Positions 7,106 through 16,125 of a DNA stretch of 64,000 bases are shown one piece after another. Source of the DNA: Acinetobacter lanii. GTDB lineage: Bacteria; Pseudomonadota; Gammaproteobacteria; Pseudomonadales; Moraxellaceae. Position 1 is the first letter of the stretch. Each line of letters opens with the position of its first letter. The notes under the pieces are model-generated. The model saw only the letters and a list, made by a program, of their open reading frames with translations. It ran no database searches and was not told where the DNA came from. The DNA lies in the NCBI RefSeq assembly GCF_011578285.1, contig NZ_CP049916.1, positions 372,001 to 436,000 of the forward strand. Direction: 5' to 3'. A program made the position numbers and the translations under genes.

Positions 7106-8929
7106 TTAGTAATCAAAGCTGAAATGCTCTGGCGCTAAAGAAGTCAATGTTCGAGAAGGATTGACCATTGATTCTGCATGCCCTTGAGTCCGTGGCAGTA
7201 AACGCTCAAAGTAGAAATCAGCGACTTTGATTTTGGCTTTATAGAATTCAGTGGTTTCTTGACCATCACCTGAAGCCAATTTTGCGGAAGCCACCGCCGC
7301 TTGTTGTGCCCAATAATAGGCCATCATCACATAACCTGAGAACATCAAATAATCGACAGACGCAGAGGATACGATGTCACGGTCTTTACGGGCAGCCAAC
7401 ATAATACGCACCGTTAAAGCATTCCACTGTGCGCAAACTTTGGTTAAATCCCAGGCAAAACGGCGCATGTATTTATTGCGGGCATGTTGACCACAGAATT
7501 TCAAAATTTCAGCGGTATAGTCACGCACCACTTTGCCTTTCGAAGACAACAGCACTTTACGACCAATCAAATCTAAGGCTTGAACACCCGTTGTACCTTC
7601 GTATAACGTTGAAATACGCGCATCACGTGCGATTTGCTCCATGCCATGTTCTTTAATATAACCATGACCACCAAATACTTGCATCCCATGATTGGCCGCT
7701 TCTAAGCCGAGTTCCGTTAAGAAACCTTTTAAAATCGGGGTATAGAAACCGAGTTTGTCATCATATTCGTCAAACTTGGCCTGGTCACCTTGCGCCAACG
7801 CATCGGTCATTTTATCTGCCAATTGTGCAGCATGATAAATCATTGAACGACCGCCTTCAGCAATGGCTTTTTGCGTCAGTAACATACGACGCACATCGGC
7901 ATGGTGAATGATGGCATCAGCCACTTTTTCAGGGTCTTTTTTACCTGAAAGAGCACGCATTGACATCCGTTCTTTGGCATAAGGCAATGCCCCTTGGAAT
8001 GCCAGTTCAGCATGCGCCAAACCTTGTACCGCCGTACCAATACGTGCCGTGTTCATAAAGGTAAACATGGCATGTAAACCTTTATGCTTTTCACCAATCA
8101 GGTAACCAATCGCATCATCGAAATTCAGCACAGCAGTCGCAGAGGCACGAATTCCCATTTTGTGTTCAATTGAACCACAGGTGACAGGATTACGCTCACC
8201 CACCGTGCCTTCAGCAGTCGGAAGAAATTTAGGCACGATAAACAATGAAATACCGCGTGTTCCTGCAGGTGCATCTGGAAGGCGAGCCAAGACAATATGC
8301 ACAATGTTTTCAGTCAGGTCATGTTCACCAGCGGAAATAAAGATCTTGGTACCTGAAATTTTATAGGTTCCATCTGCTTGTGGTTCAGCTTTGGTTTTGA
8401 CTTGACCTAAGTCCGTACCACACTGAGGTTCTGTCAAACACATGGTGCCAGACCAAGTGCCTGCGGTCAGGTGTGGCATATAGGTATTTTTTTGCTCATC
8501 TGTACCAAACTGCATGATGGTGTTCATACATCCCATACTTAAACCCGGGTACATAGTGAATGACCAGTTTGCAGTCCCCATCATTTCTGATTTGATCAGG
8601 TTTAAAGACATTGGGAGGGCTTGACCACCAAACTCTTCAGGATATGAAAGACCTTGCCAACCGCCTTGCACAAATTGGTCATAGGCTTCTTTAAAGCCTT
8701 TAGGTGTTTTTACTTCACCATTGTCAAAATGACAGCCTTCTTCATCACCACTTTGGTTTAAAGGAGAAAGCACGTTTTCACAAAAATCAGCGGCACCATC
8801 GATAATCATATCAACGGTATCTGAATCCACAGCATCACCATTGCTGAGCGTTTTAAAATGCGCAGGATAGTCAAAAACTTCATTCATTAAGAAGCGAATA
8901 TCGCGGACAGGCGCTTTATATGCAGGCAT
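7106..8929 (-). CDS. Acyl-CoA dehydrogenase, long form with C-terminal extension
   Basis: 607-residue FAD enzyme of the acyl-CoA dehydrogenase superfamily, close in size and layout to the DmdC/AcdA-like group with an extra C-terminal helical domain. It catalyses alpha,beta-desaturation of an acyl-CoA. MCLTEPQCGTDLG is the FAD/substrate-binding segment in the beta domain. The catalytic glutamate is seen in LYEGTTGVQA, at the usual position for most of the family. A Gly-rich QVFGGHGYIKEHG segment precedes it. The gene is monocistronic. Chain length preference cannot be read from the sequence. A second, unrelated-type acyl-CoA dehydrogenase is at 58006-59178. Confidence 0.88.
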   Translation of the reverse strand: MPAYKAPVRDIRFLMNEVFDYPAHFKTLSNGDAVDSDTVDMIIDGAADFCENVLSPLNQSGDEEGCHFDNGEVKTPKGFKEAYDQFVQGGWQGLSYPEEFGGQALPMSLNLIKSEMMGTANWSFTMYPGLSMGCMNTIMQFGTDEQKNTYMPHLTAGTWSGTMCLTEPQCGTDLGQVKTKAEPQADGTYKISGTKIFISAGEHDLTENIVHIVLARLPDAPAGTRGISLFIVPKFLPTAEGTVGERNPVTCGSIEHKMGIRASATAVLNFDDAIGYLIGEKHKGLHAMFTFMNTARIGTAVQGLAHAELAFQGALPYAKERMSMRALSGKKDPEKVADAIIHHADVRRMLLTQKAIAEGGRSMIYHAAQLADKMTDALAQGDQAKFDEYDDKLGFYTPILKGFLTELGLEAANHGMQVFGGHGYIKEHGMEQIARDARISTLYEGTTGVQALDLIGRKVLLSSKGKVVRDYTAEILKFCGQHARNKYMRRFAWDLTKVCAQWNALTVRIMLAARKDRDIVSSASVDYLMFSGYVMMAYYWAQQAAVASAKLASGDGQETTEFYKAKIKVADFYFERLLPRTQGHAESMVNPSRTLTSLAPEHFSFDY

Positions 8930-9317
8930 TGAGGTATTCCTAATCTGAAAATATTATAAATATGAATTGATGATCAAATTATTCAACGTCAAGGCGTTAA
9001 TTACATTGATAACAACCGTTAAAATAAATGTCAGAAAAGCGAACGACTCTATTGTTGAATCATAGTGATAGGATGGTTATATGCTGTTTTTCAAAGCCGT
9101 AAATTAAGTTTTAATTGGTTGATAATGATACAAAATAATATCTTGAATGATTATGTTTTAGTAAGCTTAAAGATGAATAAGGCTGTTCTAAAATTAAAGT
9201 ACAGTTGTCATTTAAATCAATTGAACTTTCAAATGCTCTTTCTCAATAAACTTTAAACAACATCATCAGCCAAGCCTAACTCATTTAGACTTGGTGATCA
9301 TGCATTGTAGTCTTACG
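8930..9317. other. Intergenic region without a supported gene
   Basis: 388 nt between two minus-strand genes. The only plus-strand frame (63 codons from 9065) has no family resemblance or good ribosome binding site. An imperfect hairpin at 9270-9294 (CCAAG and CTAA arms, one mismatch) lies just past the aroE stop and may terminate or stabilise that transcript. The right-hand promoter of the dehydrogenase should be near 8940-9000. Confidence 0.5.
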
Positions 9318-10106
9318 TTAAATAAAGTCTTTGAGGTTGGGACGAACACCATTCCAAATCGCAAAGGCTTCAATGGCTTGACCGACTAACATCCCATAAC
9401 CTTCCGAAGTGGGGATATCGCGTTGCTTGGCTTGCTCTAAAAAGCTTGACTGTTTGCCATAAGCCATTTCATAGGCATGATGAAATTTTAATGATTCAGG
9501 TAAAATCAAAGCATCACCATTCAGACTTGCTGAGGTCGCATTGATCACAATATCAAATTCGCCTTCGAGTTGATCCAATCCGCAAGCCTTGAGTGTTGCT
9601 TCAGGTACTGCAGCTTGCAGATCTTGAACCAATTGTTCAGCACGAGACACAGTGCGATTGGCAATCACAATCTGTTTTGCACCCGCTTTAACCAGTGGGT
9701 AGATCACGCCACGGGTTGCACCGCCAGCACCGATAATCAAAATATTTACATTTTCTAACGACCAATTTAGTGCTTTGATTGCCTCGACCAGACCTTGACC
9801 GTCAGTATTGTCGCCGTTTAATTCGCCATTTTCCATCCAGAGAGTATTGACTGCTTTGGCTATTTTGGCACGCTCAGTTAGATGATGGCACAAGGCAAAG
9901 GCACGTTCCTTAAAAGGCACCGTGACATTCATGCCACAGCCATTTTCATTAAAGAAATCTTTTACACTTGCTTCAAATGCATCAAGTTCGGCAAAGCGTT
10001 TGACATAATTCAAATCAATATGGGTCTTTTGGGCAAAGGCATGATGAAGCTCAGGCGAGCGTGATTGTTCAATCGGATTGCCAATCACCGCGAATTGTTT
10101 GCTCAT
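9318..10106 (-). CDS. aroE: Shikimate 5-dehydrogenase (NADP+)
   Basis: 262-residue cytoplasmic enzyme that reduces 3-dehydroshikimate to shikimate in the chorismate pathway. The N-terminal substrate site is visible as SRSPELH. The catalytic lysine is in MNVTVPFKERA and the Asn/Asp pair in ELNGDNTDGQG. The NADP-binding loop GAGGATRG and the NRT basic patch (IANRTVSRA) that selects NADP follow. The C-terminal GYGMLVGQA is conserved. It is on the same strand as the small membrane protein and hemF but is separated from them by 175 nt and a terminator. Confidence 0.96.
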   Translation of the reverse strand: MSKQFAVIGNPIEQSRSPELHHAFAQKTHIDLNYVKRFAELDAFEASVKDFFNENGCGMNVTVPFKERAFALCHHLTERAKIAKAVNTLWMENGELNGDNTDGQGLVEAIKALNWSLENVNILIIGAGGATRGVIYPLVKAGAKQIVIANRTVSRAEQLVQDLQAAVPEATLKACGLDQLEGEFDIVINATSASLNGDALILPESLKFHHAYEMAYGKQSSFLEQAKQRDIPTSEGYGMLVGQAIEAFAIWNGVRPNLKDFI

Positions 10107-10281
10107 GTCGAAATATCCATAGATCTATACAGTGCGAATGCTGATCAATATACGTGATTTTAAGACAGAACAATAATGCGGATCGTTTATAAAACCCATC
10201 AAAGATATCGATGAGCGTGTGCCGTAAAAATTCTAGACAAGAGCAGGTTTAGATATGGATATCTTGATGTCAATTGAGTAT

Positions 10282-10488
10282 TTAAGGATTGCAAATCTCA
10301 CGAATGGTTTCCATCATGATAAACGGCAACACCAACACTAAACCAAAGGCCAAAGCCACACTAAAAGAGATCGAAATACTGTCGGAAACAATATTTTGAA
10401 AGGCGATGGTCACGGTCAGCGAGCACAGAAACAACATCAGCATCACCATCGAAAGCTTCTTCTTATGGTTCATCACATTTAATCGCAT
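10282..10488 (-). CDS. Small two-helix membrane protein, hypothetical
   Basis: 68 residues with two hydrophobic helices (about residues 13-31 and 39-58) and short basic N- and acidic C-terminal tails. A second in-frame ATG at residue 6 (MNHKKK) could be the true start. I do not recognise the family. It sits between aroE and hemF on the same strand, cut off from hemF by the terminator at 10715-10743. The coding assignment is moderate because the length is short. Confidence 0.5.
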   Translation of the reverse strand: MRLNVMNHKKKLSMVMLMLFLCSLTVTIAFQNIVSDSISISFSVALAFGLVLVLPFIMMETIREICNP

Positions 10489-10714
10489 CTGAATAATCCC
10501 TAAAAGATGATTAAATTAGCTTAAACGACTCGAAGCTTGAGTGATTTGCGTTTCTGTCACAGTCTGTTTAACTTTAAGTCGTAACGTAACATCAGTTTAA
10601 TTTTTAAACGCAAACAAGGCTATTCAATTCACTGAAAATAATGTGTGATTTGTAAACAATAATTTCGAACTGTTATTTTATCTGTGTTATCTATGGGTGA
10701 TGTTTTTTGATGTT

Positions 10715-10743
10715 AAAAAGCCATTCGAGGAGAATGGCTTTTT
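10715..10743. terminator. Bidirectional terminator downstream of hemF
   Basis: 12-bp stem AAAAAGCCATTC (10715-10726) with its exact complement (10732-10743) and a 5-nt loop. The terminal A5/T5 pairs make it active on either strand. It lies 29 nt past the hemF stop. The rest of 10489-10772 shows nothing else. Confidence 0.88.
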
Positions 10744-10772
10744 AATCATTATTTTGTATGAACAAGCATGTT

Positions 10773-11759
<987 letters not shown>

Positions 11760-11909
11760 TTACATCAAAACATAAAACCATATAAAAAATAAGGGTTTTA
11801 GGATAAATTTTTATTCGAATTTGAAGTGTGTTTTAAACTTTTTTAACATGGTAAAAATCAGCAAATGTATTCAGCCTAAACATTTAGTTCTAAGCTTTGC
11901 AAAGAAGAC

Positions 11910-12524
11910 TTAAAAGTCTTCTTTGTTATACATATGTGACATACGCTCATGTTTGGTTTTTAAATAATCGGCATTAAAGGCATTGAGACCTACAGTTAAA
12001 GGCACACGACTTACTACATTGATCCCTTGATCTTTGAGGGCTGCAATTTTCAAAGGGTTGTTGGTGATTAATTTCACAGACTTTACTTGCAGATGATCAA
12101 GCATGATATTGCACATGTCATAACGACGTGCATCGGCAGGCAGGTTTAACATCAGATTGGCATCGACTGTGTCATGTCCTTGGTCTTGCAGGGCATAGGC
12201 ACGAATTTTATTGGTCAAACCTATCCCACGACCTTCTTGGCGCAAGTACAAAATCACCCCTTGACCGACGTCATTGATTAATTTTTGCGTGGCCTGAAGC
12301 TGCGGGCCACAATCACATTTCAGTGAAGCAAACGCATCACCGGTAAGACATTCAGAATGAATACGGACAAGCACAGGTTCATCGGTCGGCGTGTCTAAGC
12401 CTTTAGAAAGGGCAACATGTTCTTCACCAGTTTGTGGGTCTTGAAAAACAGTAATTTTAAAATCGCCAAAAGCAGTTGGTAATTTAGACGTAGCGACAAA
12501 TTCTATAGGCACAGATGCTTCCAT
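11910..12524 (-). CDS. ribA: GTP cyclohydrolase II
   Basis: 204-residue zinc enzyme that opens the GTP ring to give the first intermediate of riboflavin synthesis. The zinc ligands are in [15 protein letters not shown] (C-x10-C-x-C). [21 protein letters not shown] and the catalytic Tyr/Arg region around LRQEGRG are typical. It is a stand-alone RibA, not fused to a RibB domain. It is divergent from dxs, with a 303-nt shared upstream region. I see no FMN riboswitch in that region. Confidence 0.95.
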   Translation of the reverse strand: MEASVPIEFVATSKLPTAFGDFKITVFQDPQTGEEHVALSKGLDTPTDEPVLVRIHSECLTGDAFASLKCDCGPQLQATQKLINDVGQGVILYLRQEGRGIGLTNKIRAYALQDQGHDTVDANLMLNLPADARRYDMCNIMLDHLQVKSVKLITNNPLKIAALKDQGINVVSRVPLTVGLNAFNADYLKTKHERMSHMYNKEDF

Positions 12525-12827
12525 TACATAGGTATAAATTGGCTAAAGTATAGCTGAATGAGGGCATATTGTTTGTATATCCCTATGCTAATTTTCGCAG
12601 AACATTTTCTTTTTTGTAGAAAGAATACGATAATAGTTGATAAGTACTATGGTTATTCAGGATAATCAAACTACTCAACTACGCCCGATTAAGCATTTGC
12701 TTAATAATGTACCAATATAAATGTGGTTATAGACGGTGATTTTTTTCGTAAGTTCAACGGTTTGAACTTCGAGTTAACCTATTTACCTAGCTTAGGATTT
12801 GCCAGGCTTTAGAAGGCATTGCCACAT
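12525..12827. other. Divergent ribA/dxs control region
   Basis: No gene. It contains a candidate dxs promoter (12637-12666) and a perfect 8-bp inverted repeat with a 4-nt loop at 12750-12769 in the predicted dxs leader. ribA promoter elements should lie near 12530-12600 on the minus strand, but I cannot define them. Confidence 0.55.
12637..12666 (+). promoter_or_regulatory. Candidate sigma-70 promoter of dxs
   Basis: TTGATA at 12637-12642 and GATAAT at 12661-12666, each one mismatch from consensus, with an 18-nt spacer. Transcription from about 12673 would give a leader of roughly 155 nt carrying the hairpin at 12750-12769. Confidence 0.4.
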
Positions 12828-14732
12828 ATGTTGTATACCGAGATACCTCATCAACGTCCTTTGACGCCGTTGTTGGATGCCATTGATCATCCAGCACAAT
12901 TACGTCAATTTGCGAAAGACCAATTGGTTCAAGTCGCGGATGAACTGCGTCAATTTATTTTGTATGCCGCAGGGCAAAGTGGTGGGCATTTTGGTGCAAA
13001 TCTAGGGGTGGTTGAACTCACGGTTGCCTTACATTTTTGCTTTAACACGCCGCATGATCGCTTGGTGTGGGATGTCGGTCATCAAGCATATCCGCATAAA
13101 GCACTGACCGGTCGTCGTGAACAGCTCACCACGATTCGTGCTAAAAACGGTTTAGCAGCATTCCCTGCACGTGAAGAATCTGAATTTGATACTTTTGGTG
13201 TCGGACATTCATCAACTGCGATTTCAGCAGGTTTGGGAATGGCATTGGCAAGTCGCTATCAAAATACCGCACGTGATGTGGTGGCGATTATTGGTGATGG
13301 TGCAATGACTGCAGGTATGGCGTTTGAAGCCATGAATGATGCGGTTGCACACAACGCAAATTTAATTGTGGTGTTAAACGACAATGACATGTCGATCTCA
13401 TGTAGTACCGGTGGTTTTGCCAAACACTTAGCTGCGCTGTGGCAAAAAGGGCAGTCGGTTGCCATTCAAGATGACGGTACAGCCTATATTCAAGACTATC
13501 CTGAATGGTCGTATAATTCACGCTTACATGAGGCTGCCACTGATGCAGCCGATAACTTATTTAAAGCGATTGGCTTTGATTACTTTGGGCCCTTTGATGG
13601 GCATGATGTGGATGGCTTGGTACACGTCTTTAATGCCTTAAAGCATCGTCAAGGTCCACGCTTAGTTCACATCTATACCAAAAAAGGCAAAGGCTTTGCG
13701 CCTGCTGAAGCAGATCAAATTAAATATCACGCAATTTTAAAAATAAATGCCAGTGCATCTTCGAATACAGCACCAAAATATTCAGATGTCTTTGGGCAGT
13801 GGTTGTGTGATGAAGCTGTACAAGATGATCGCTTATTGGCGATTACCCCTGCAATGTGCGAAGGCTCAGGCATGGTTAAATTTGCCAAACAGTTTCCTGA
13901 GCGTTTCTTCGATGTTGCGATTGCAGAACAACATGCAGTCACACTCGCTGCAGGCATGGCATGTGAAGGTTTAAAACCTGTTGTGGCGATTTATTCAACC
14001 TTCTTGCAACGTGGCTATGATCAGTTTGTGCATGATGTGGCATTGCAAAATTTAGATGTGACCTTTGGCATCGATCGTGCAGGGCTTGTGGGTGAGGACG
14101 GCCCAACGCATGCAGGGGCATATGATTATGCCTTTATGCGTACCGTACCGAATATTGTCATTATGGCGCCAAAAGATGAAAACGAATGCCGTCAAATGTT
14201 GCATACGGCGTATCACTATCCAGGACCTGCTGCAGTACGTTACCCACGTGGTAATGGTTTAGGTGTTGAGATTCAACACGCGTTGACTGCTTTAGAGATT
14301 GGTCAAGCGGAAGTGGTGTTAGAGCTTAATCCACAACATGAAGAGGGTATTACGATTTTAGCCTTTGGTAGTCGTGTGTCTGTGGCTGTTGAAGCGGCAC
14401 AAAACTTGGCGTCTGAACTGGATGTCGCAGTGCGTGTGATCAATATGCGCTTTGTGAAGCCGCTCGATGAAAAGATTATTCAAAGCTATGCCGATAAAAC
14501 CCAATTGTTTGTCACCGTTGAAGAGCATGCGGTGATGGCAGGAGCAGGTAGTGCAGTAAATGAATATTTAGCACGGGCTCAGATTGTGAAACCTATTTTA
14601 AACCTTGGTTTACCTGATGCATTCTTGGCGCAAGCCAGCCACAGTGAAATGTTGAGAGACTGTGGTTTAGATACACAAGGGATTGAAAAATCGACAAAAC
14701 AAGCTTGGTTAAAGCTTGTGCAATGGGTTTAA
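12828..14732 (+). CDS. dxs: 1-deoxy-D-xylulose-5-phosphate synthase
   Basis: 634-residue thiamine diphosphate enzyme that condenses pyruvate and glyceraldehyde 3-phosphate, the first step of the MEP isoprenoid pathway. The ThDP/Mg2+ motif begins at [31 protein letters not shown] and [12 protein letters not shown] hold active-site His residues. [18 protein letters not shown] and the [14 protein letters not shown] glutamate segment belong to the pyrimidine domain. The frame opens at a TTG (12819), but the AGAAGG at 12811-12816 is 11 nt from the ATG at 12828 and only 2 nt from the TTG, and the family begins MLYTEIP, so I use the ATG. A terminator-like hairpin separates it from suhB. Confidence 0.96.
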   Translation: MLYTEIPHQRPLTPLLDAIDHPAQLRQFAKDQLVQVADELRQFILYAAGQSGGHFGANLGVVELTVALHFCFNTPHDRLVWDVGHQAYPHKALTGRREQLTTIRAKNGLAAFPAREESEFDTFGVGHSSTAISAGLGMALASRYQNTARDVVAIIGDGAMTAGMAFEAMNDAVAHNANLIVVLNDNDMSISCSTGGFAKHLAALWQKGQSVAIQDDGTAYIQDYPEWSYNSRLHEAATDAADNLFKAIGFDYFGPFDGHDVDGLVHVFNALKHRQGPRLVHIYTKKGKGFAPAEADQIKYHAILKINASASSNTAPKYSDVFGQWLCDEAVQDDRLLAITPAMCEGSGMVKFAKQFPERFFDVAIAEQHAVTLAAGMACEGLKPVVAIYSTFLQRGYDQFVHDVALQNLDVTFGIDRAGLVGEDGPTHAGAYDYAFMRTVPNIVIMAPKDENECRQMLHTAYHYPGPAAVRYPRGNGLGVEIQHALTALEIGQAEVVLELNPQHEEGITILAFGSRVSVAVEAAQNLASELDVAVRVINMRFVKPLDEKIIQSYADKTQLFVTVEEHAVMAGAGSAVNEYLARAQIVKPILNLGLPDAFLAQASHSEMLRDCGLDTQGIEKSTKQAWLKLVQWV

Positions 14733-14769
14733 ATCTACCGCTGTAAAATTTTAGAAACATTTTTCCCCT

Positions 14770-14805
14770 AAAAGCGTCGATATTTGTTAAAATGTCGACG
14801 CTTTT
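14770..14805 (+). terminator. Terminator downstream of dxs
   Basis: Perfect 11-bp stem AAAAGCGTCGA (14770-14780) with its complement (14795-14805) and a 14-nt loop, ending in T4. It lies 37 nt past the dxs stop and 47 nt before suhB, so it can end or attenuate read-through into suhB. Confidence 0.75.
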
Positions 14806-14851
14806 ATGCATTATTCTTTATCAGTATCTTCAAATTTGTAGTGGGTGTTCA

Positions 14852-15682
14852 ATGGAACCTATGGTGGTGATGGCTGCGCGTGCGGCTCAAACAGTTGGTC
14901 AAGAGCTTTTAAAAGCGCATCAGAATCGTCATAAACTTGATCTGCAAGTTGAAGAAAAAGGCATCGATGGTCCAGTAACGCGTGTAGACCGTTATTTGGA
15001 AGAATTAACCATCGAAACACTTCGTAAAAGCTATAAAAACCACAGCTTCTTAGGCGAAGAGTTTGGTCTTCAAGAAGGTAAAGGTCACGACGCTGATTGG
15101 TGTTGGGTGATCGATCCCCTTGATGGCACATTAAACTTTATCAATGGTTTCCCACATTTCTGTATTTCGATTGCTGTTCAGCACAAAGGTGTGACTCAAC
15201 ACGGTGTTATTTATGACCCTGTGAAAGATGAGTTATTCTCTGCGAGCCGTGGTCGTGGTGCAATGATGAACCAACGCCGTATTCGTGTGAATGTGAAAGA
15301 TAATTTACAAAACACATTCTTGTCTGTAGGTCATGCTTACCGTAAAAAACGTAACGGTGAAATTGTCTCTTATGCAAAAAACCATTTCGATTCACTTCTT
15401 GCTGTAACCGAGCAGGGTGCACAATACCGTCGTTCAGGTTCAGCTGCACTTGATTTGGCTTATGTTGCCGCAGGTCGTTTAGATGGTTATTTTGAACTCG
15501 GTTTGAAACCTTGGGATATCGCAGCAGGCGAGTTACTTGTGAAAGAAGCGGGCGGTACGGTGGTTGATGCACGTGGTGGCACAGATTCAGCAGAAAATGG
15601 TCAAGTTTTGGCATGTTCGATGAAGATGTTAAAACCATTGATGCAAGCCGTTGTTCCAGCATGGGGCGATGCTGCCAAATAA
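14852..15682 (+). CDS. suhB: Inositol-1-monophosphatase family protein SuhB
   Basis: 276-residue Mg2+-dependent phosphatase. In E. coli SuhB also joins the Nus antitermination complex on rRNA transcripts. The metal site is visible as GEEFG (first Glu pair), IDPLDGTLNFINGFPHFC (the DPxDGT motif) and PWDIAAGELLVKEAGG. The frame is open to an ATG-like start 60 nt earlier (14792), but that overlaps the dxs terminator stem and adds 20 unrelated hydrophobic residues. The ATG at 14852 (MEPMVVMAARAAQ) matches the family start. It is followed by a strong terminator. Confidence 0.93.
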   Translation: MEPMVVMAARAAQTVGQELLKAHQNRHKLDLQVEEKGIDGPVTRVDRYLEELTIETLRKSYKNHSFLGEEFGLQEGKGHDADWCWVIDPLDGTLNFINGFPHFCISIAVQHKGVTQHGVIYDPVKDELFSASRGRGAMMNQRRIRVNVKDNLQNTFLSVGHAYRKKRNGEIVSYAKNHFDSLLAVTEQGAQYRRSGSAALDLAYVAAGRLDGYFELGLKPWDIAAGELLVKEAGGTVVDARGGTDSAENGQVLACSMKMLKPLMQAVVPAWGDAAK

Positions 15683-15720
15683 GTAGTCGTAACATGAGCA
15701 GATCAATGTTATGAAGATAT

Positions 15721-15748
15721 AAAAAAGCCCTCAATAGAGGGCTTTTTT
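15721..15748 (+). terminator. Terminator of suhB
   Basis: 12-bp stem AAAAAAGCCCTC (15721-15732) with its exact complement (15737-15748) and an AATA loop, ending in T6. It is bidirectional in structure, and suhB is the only gene it can serve from the left. Confidence 0.92.
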
Positions 15749-15822
15749 ATCGTTATAAGGATAGAATGAAAACTAAATACACAAGCAGAACAACAACAAA
15801 CCGGAAAAAGCAATTAAACTTA

Positions 15823-15850
15823 ATGACATTATAAAAATTTCTGCTATACT
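15823..15850 (+). promoter_or_regulatory. Candidate promoter of the DEAD-box helicase gene
   Basis: ATGACA (15823-15828) and TATACT (15845-15850) with a 16-nt spacer. The -10 has an upstream TG (TGCTATACT), a useful extended -10. Transcription would begin near 15857 and leave a leader of about 270 nt before the start codon at 16126. Confidence 0.55.
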
Positions 15851-15856
15851 CTCGCA

Positions 15857-16125
15857 ACGCACTTAATTTTCGTTCATTACCTGAACATTATCTTCTAATC
15901 ATTGTATGCGCGTGTTGTCCATAGAGAGGACATATTCTTCGCGCCCCAATCGCTTAAGCGATTCCTTCAGGTTTGCGGCCGTCATCATACGTGCGTCACT
16001 ACATCGTCGTTATTCGGATCGCTACTGATTTCTGATATTTCAGTTCTATTTGCTGTGCCGCTTTTTGCCGATGTCCATATTGTAATTTATTAAATGGAGC
16101 ACCCATTTCAGGGTGAACACTCTCT
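15857..16125 (+). promoter_or_regulatory. Long structured 5' leader of the DEAD-box helicase mRNA
   Basis: About 270 nt without a convincing gene. It contains a perfect 16-nt palindrome AATCGCTTAAGCGATT (15948-15963), a smaller TGTCC/GGACA hairpin near 15917-15933, and a hairpin with CACCC and GGGTG arms (16100-16104, 16111-16115) ending 10 nt before the start codon. The only purine-rich ribosome-binding candidate (AGGG, 16110-16113) is inside that hairpin. In several bacteria, mRNAs for cold-shock and DEAD-box proteins carry long leaders that control translation by refolding. Such control is inferred here, not shown. Confidence 0.5.

Noticed and set aside
9065..9256. 63-codon ORF between the dehydrogenase and aroE
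   Set aside because: AT-rich chance frame without ribosome binding site or recognisable protein character.
15902..16093. 63-codon ORF in the helicase leader
   Set aside because: No ribosome binding site or family match. The region is better explained as a structured 5' leader.
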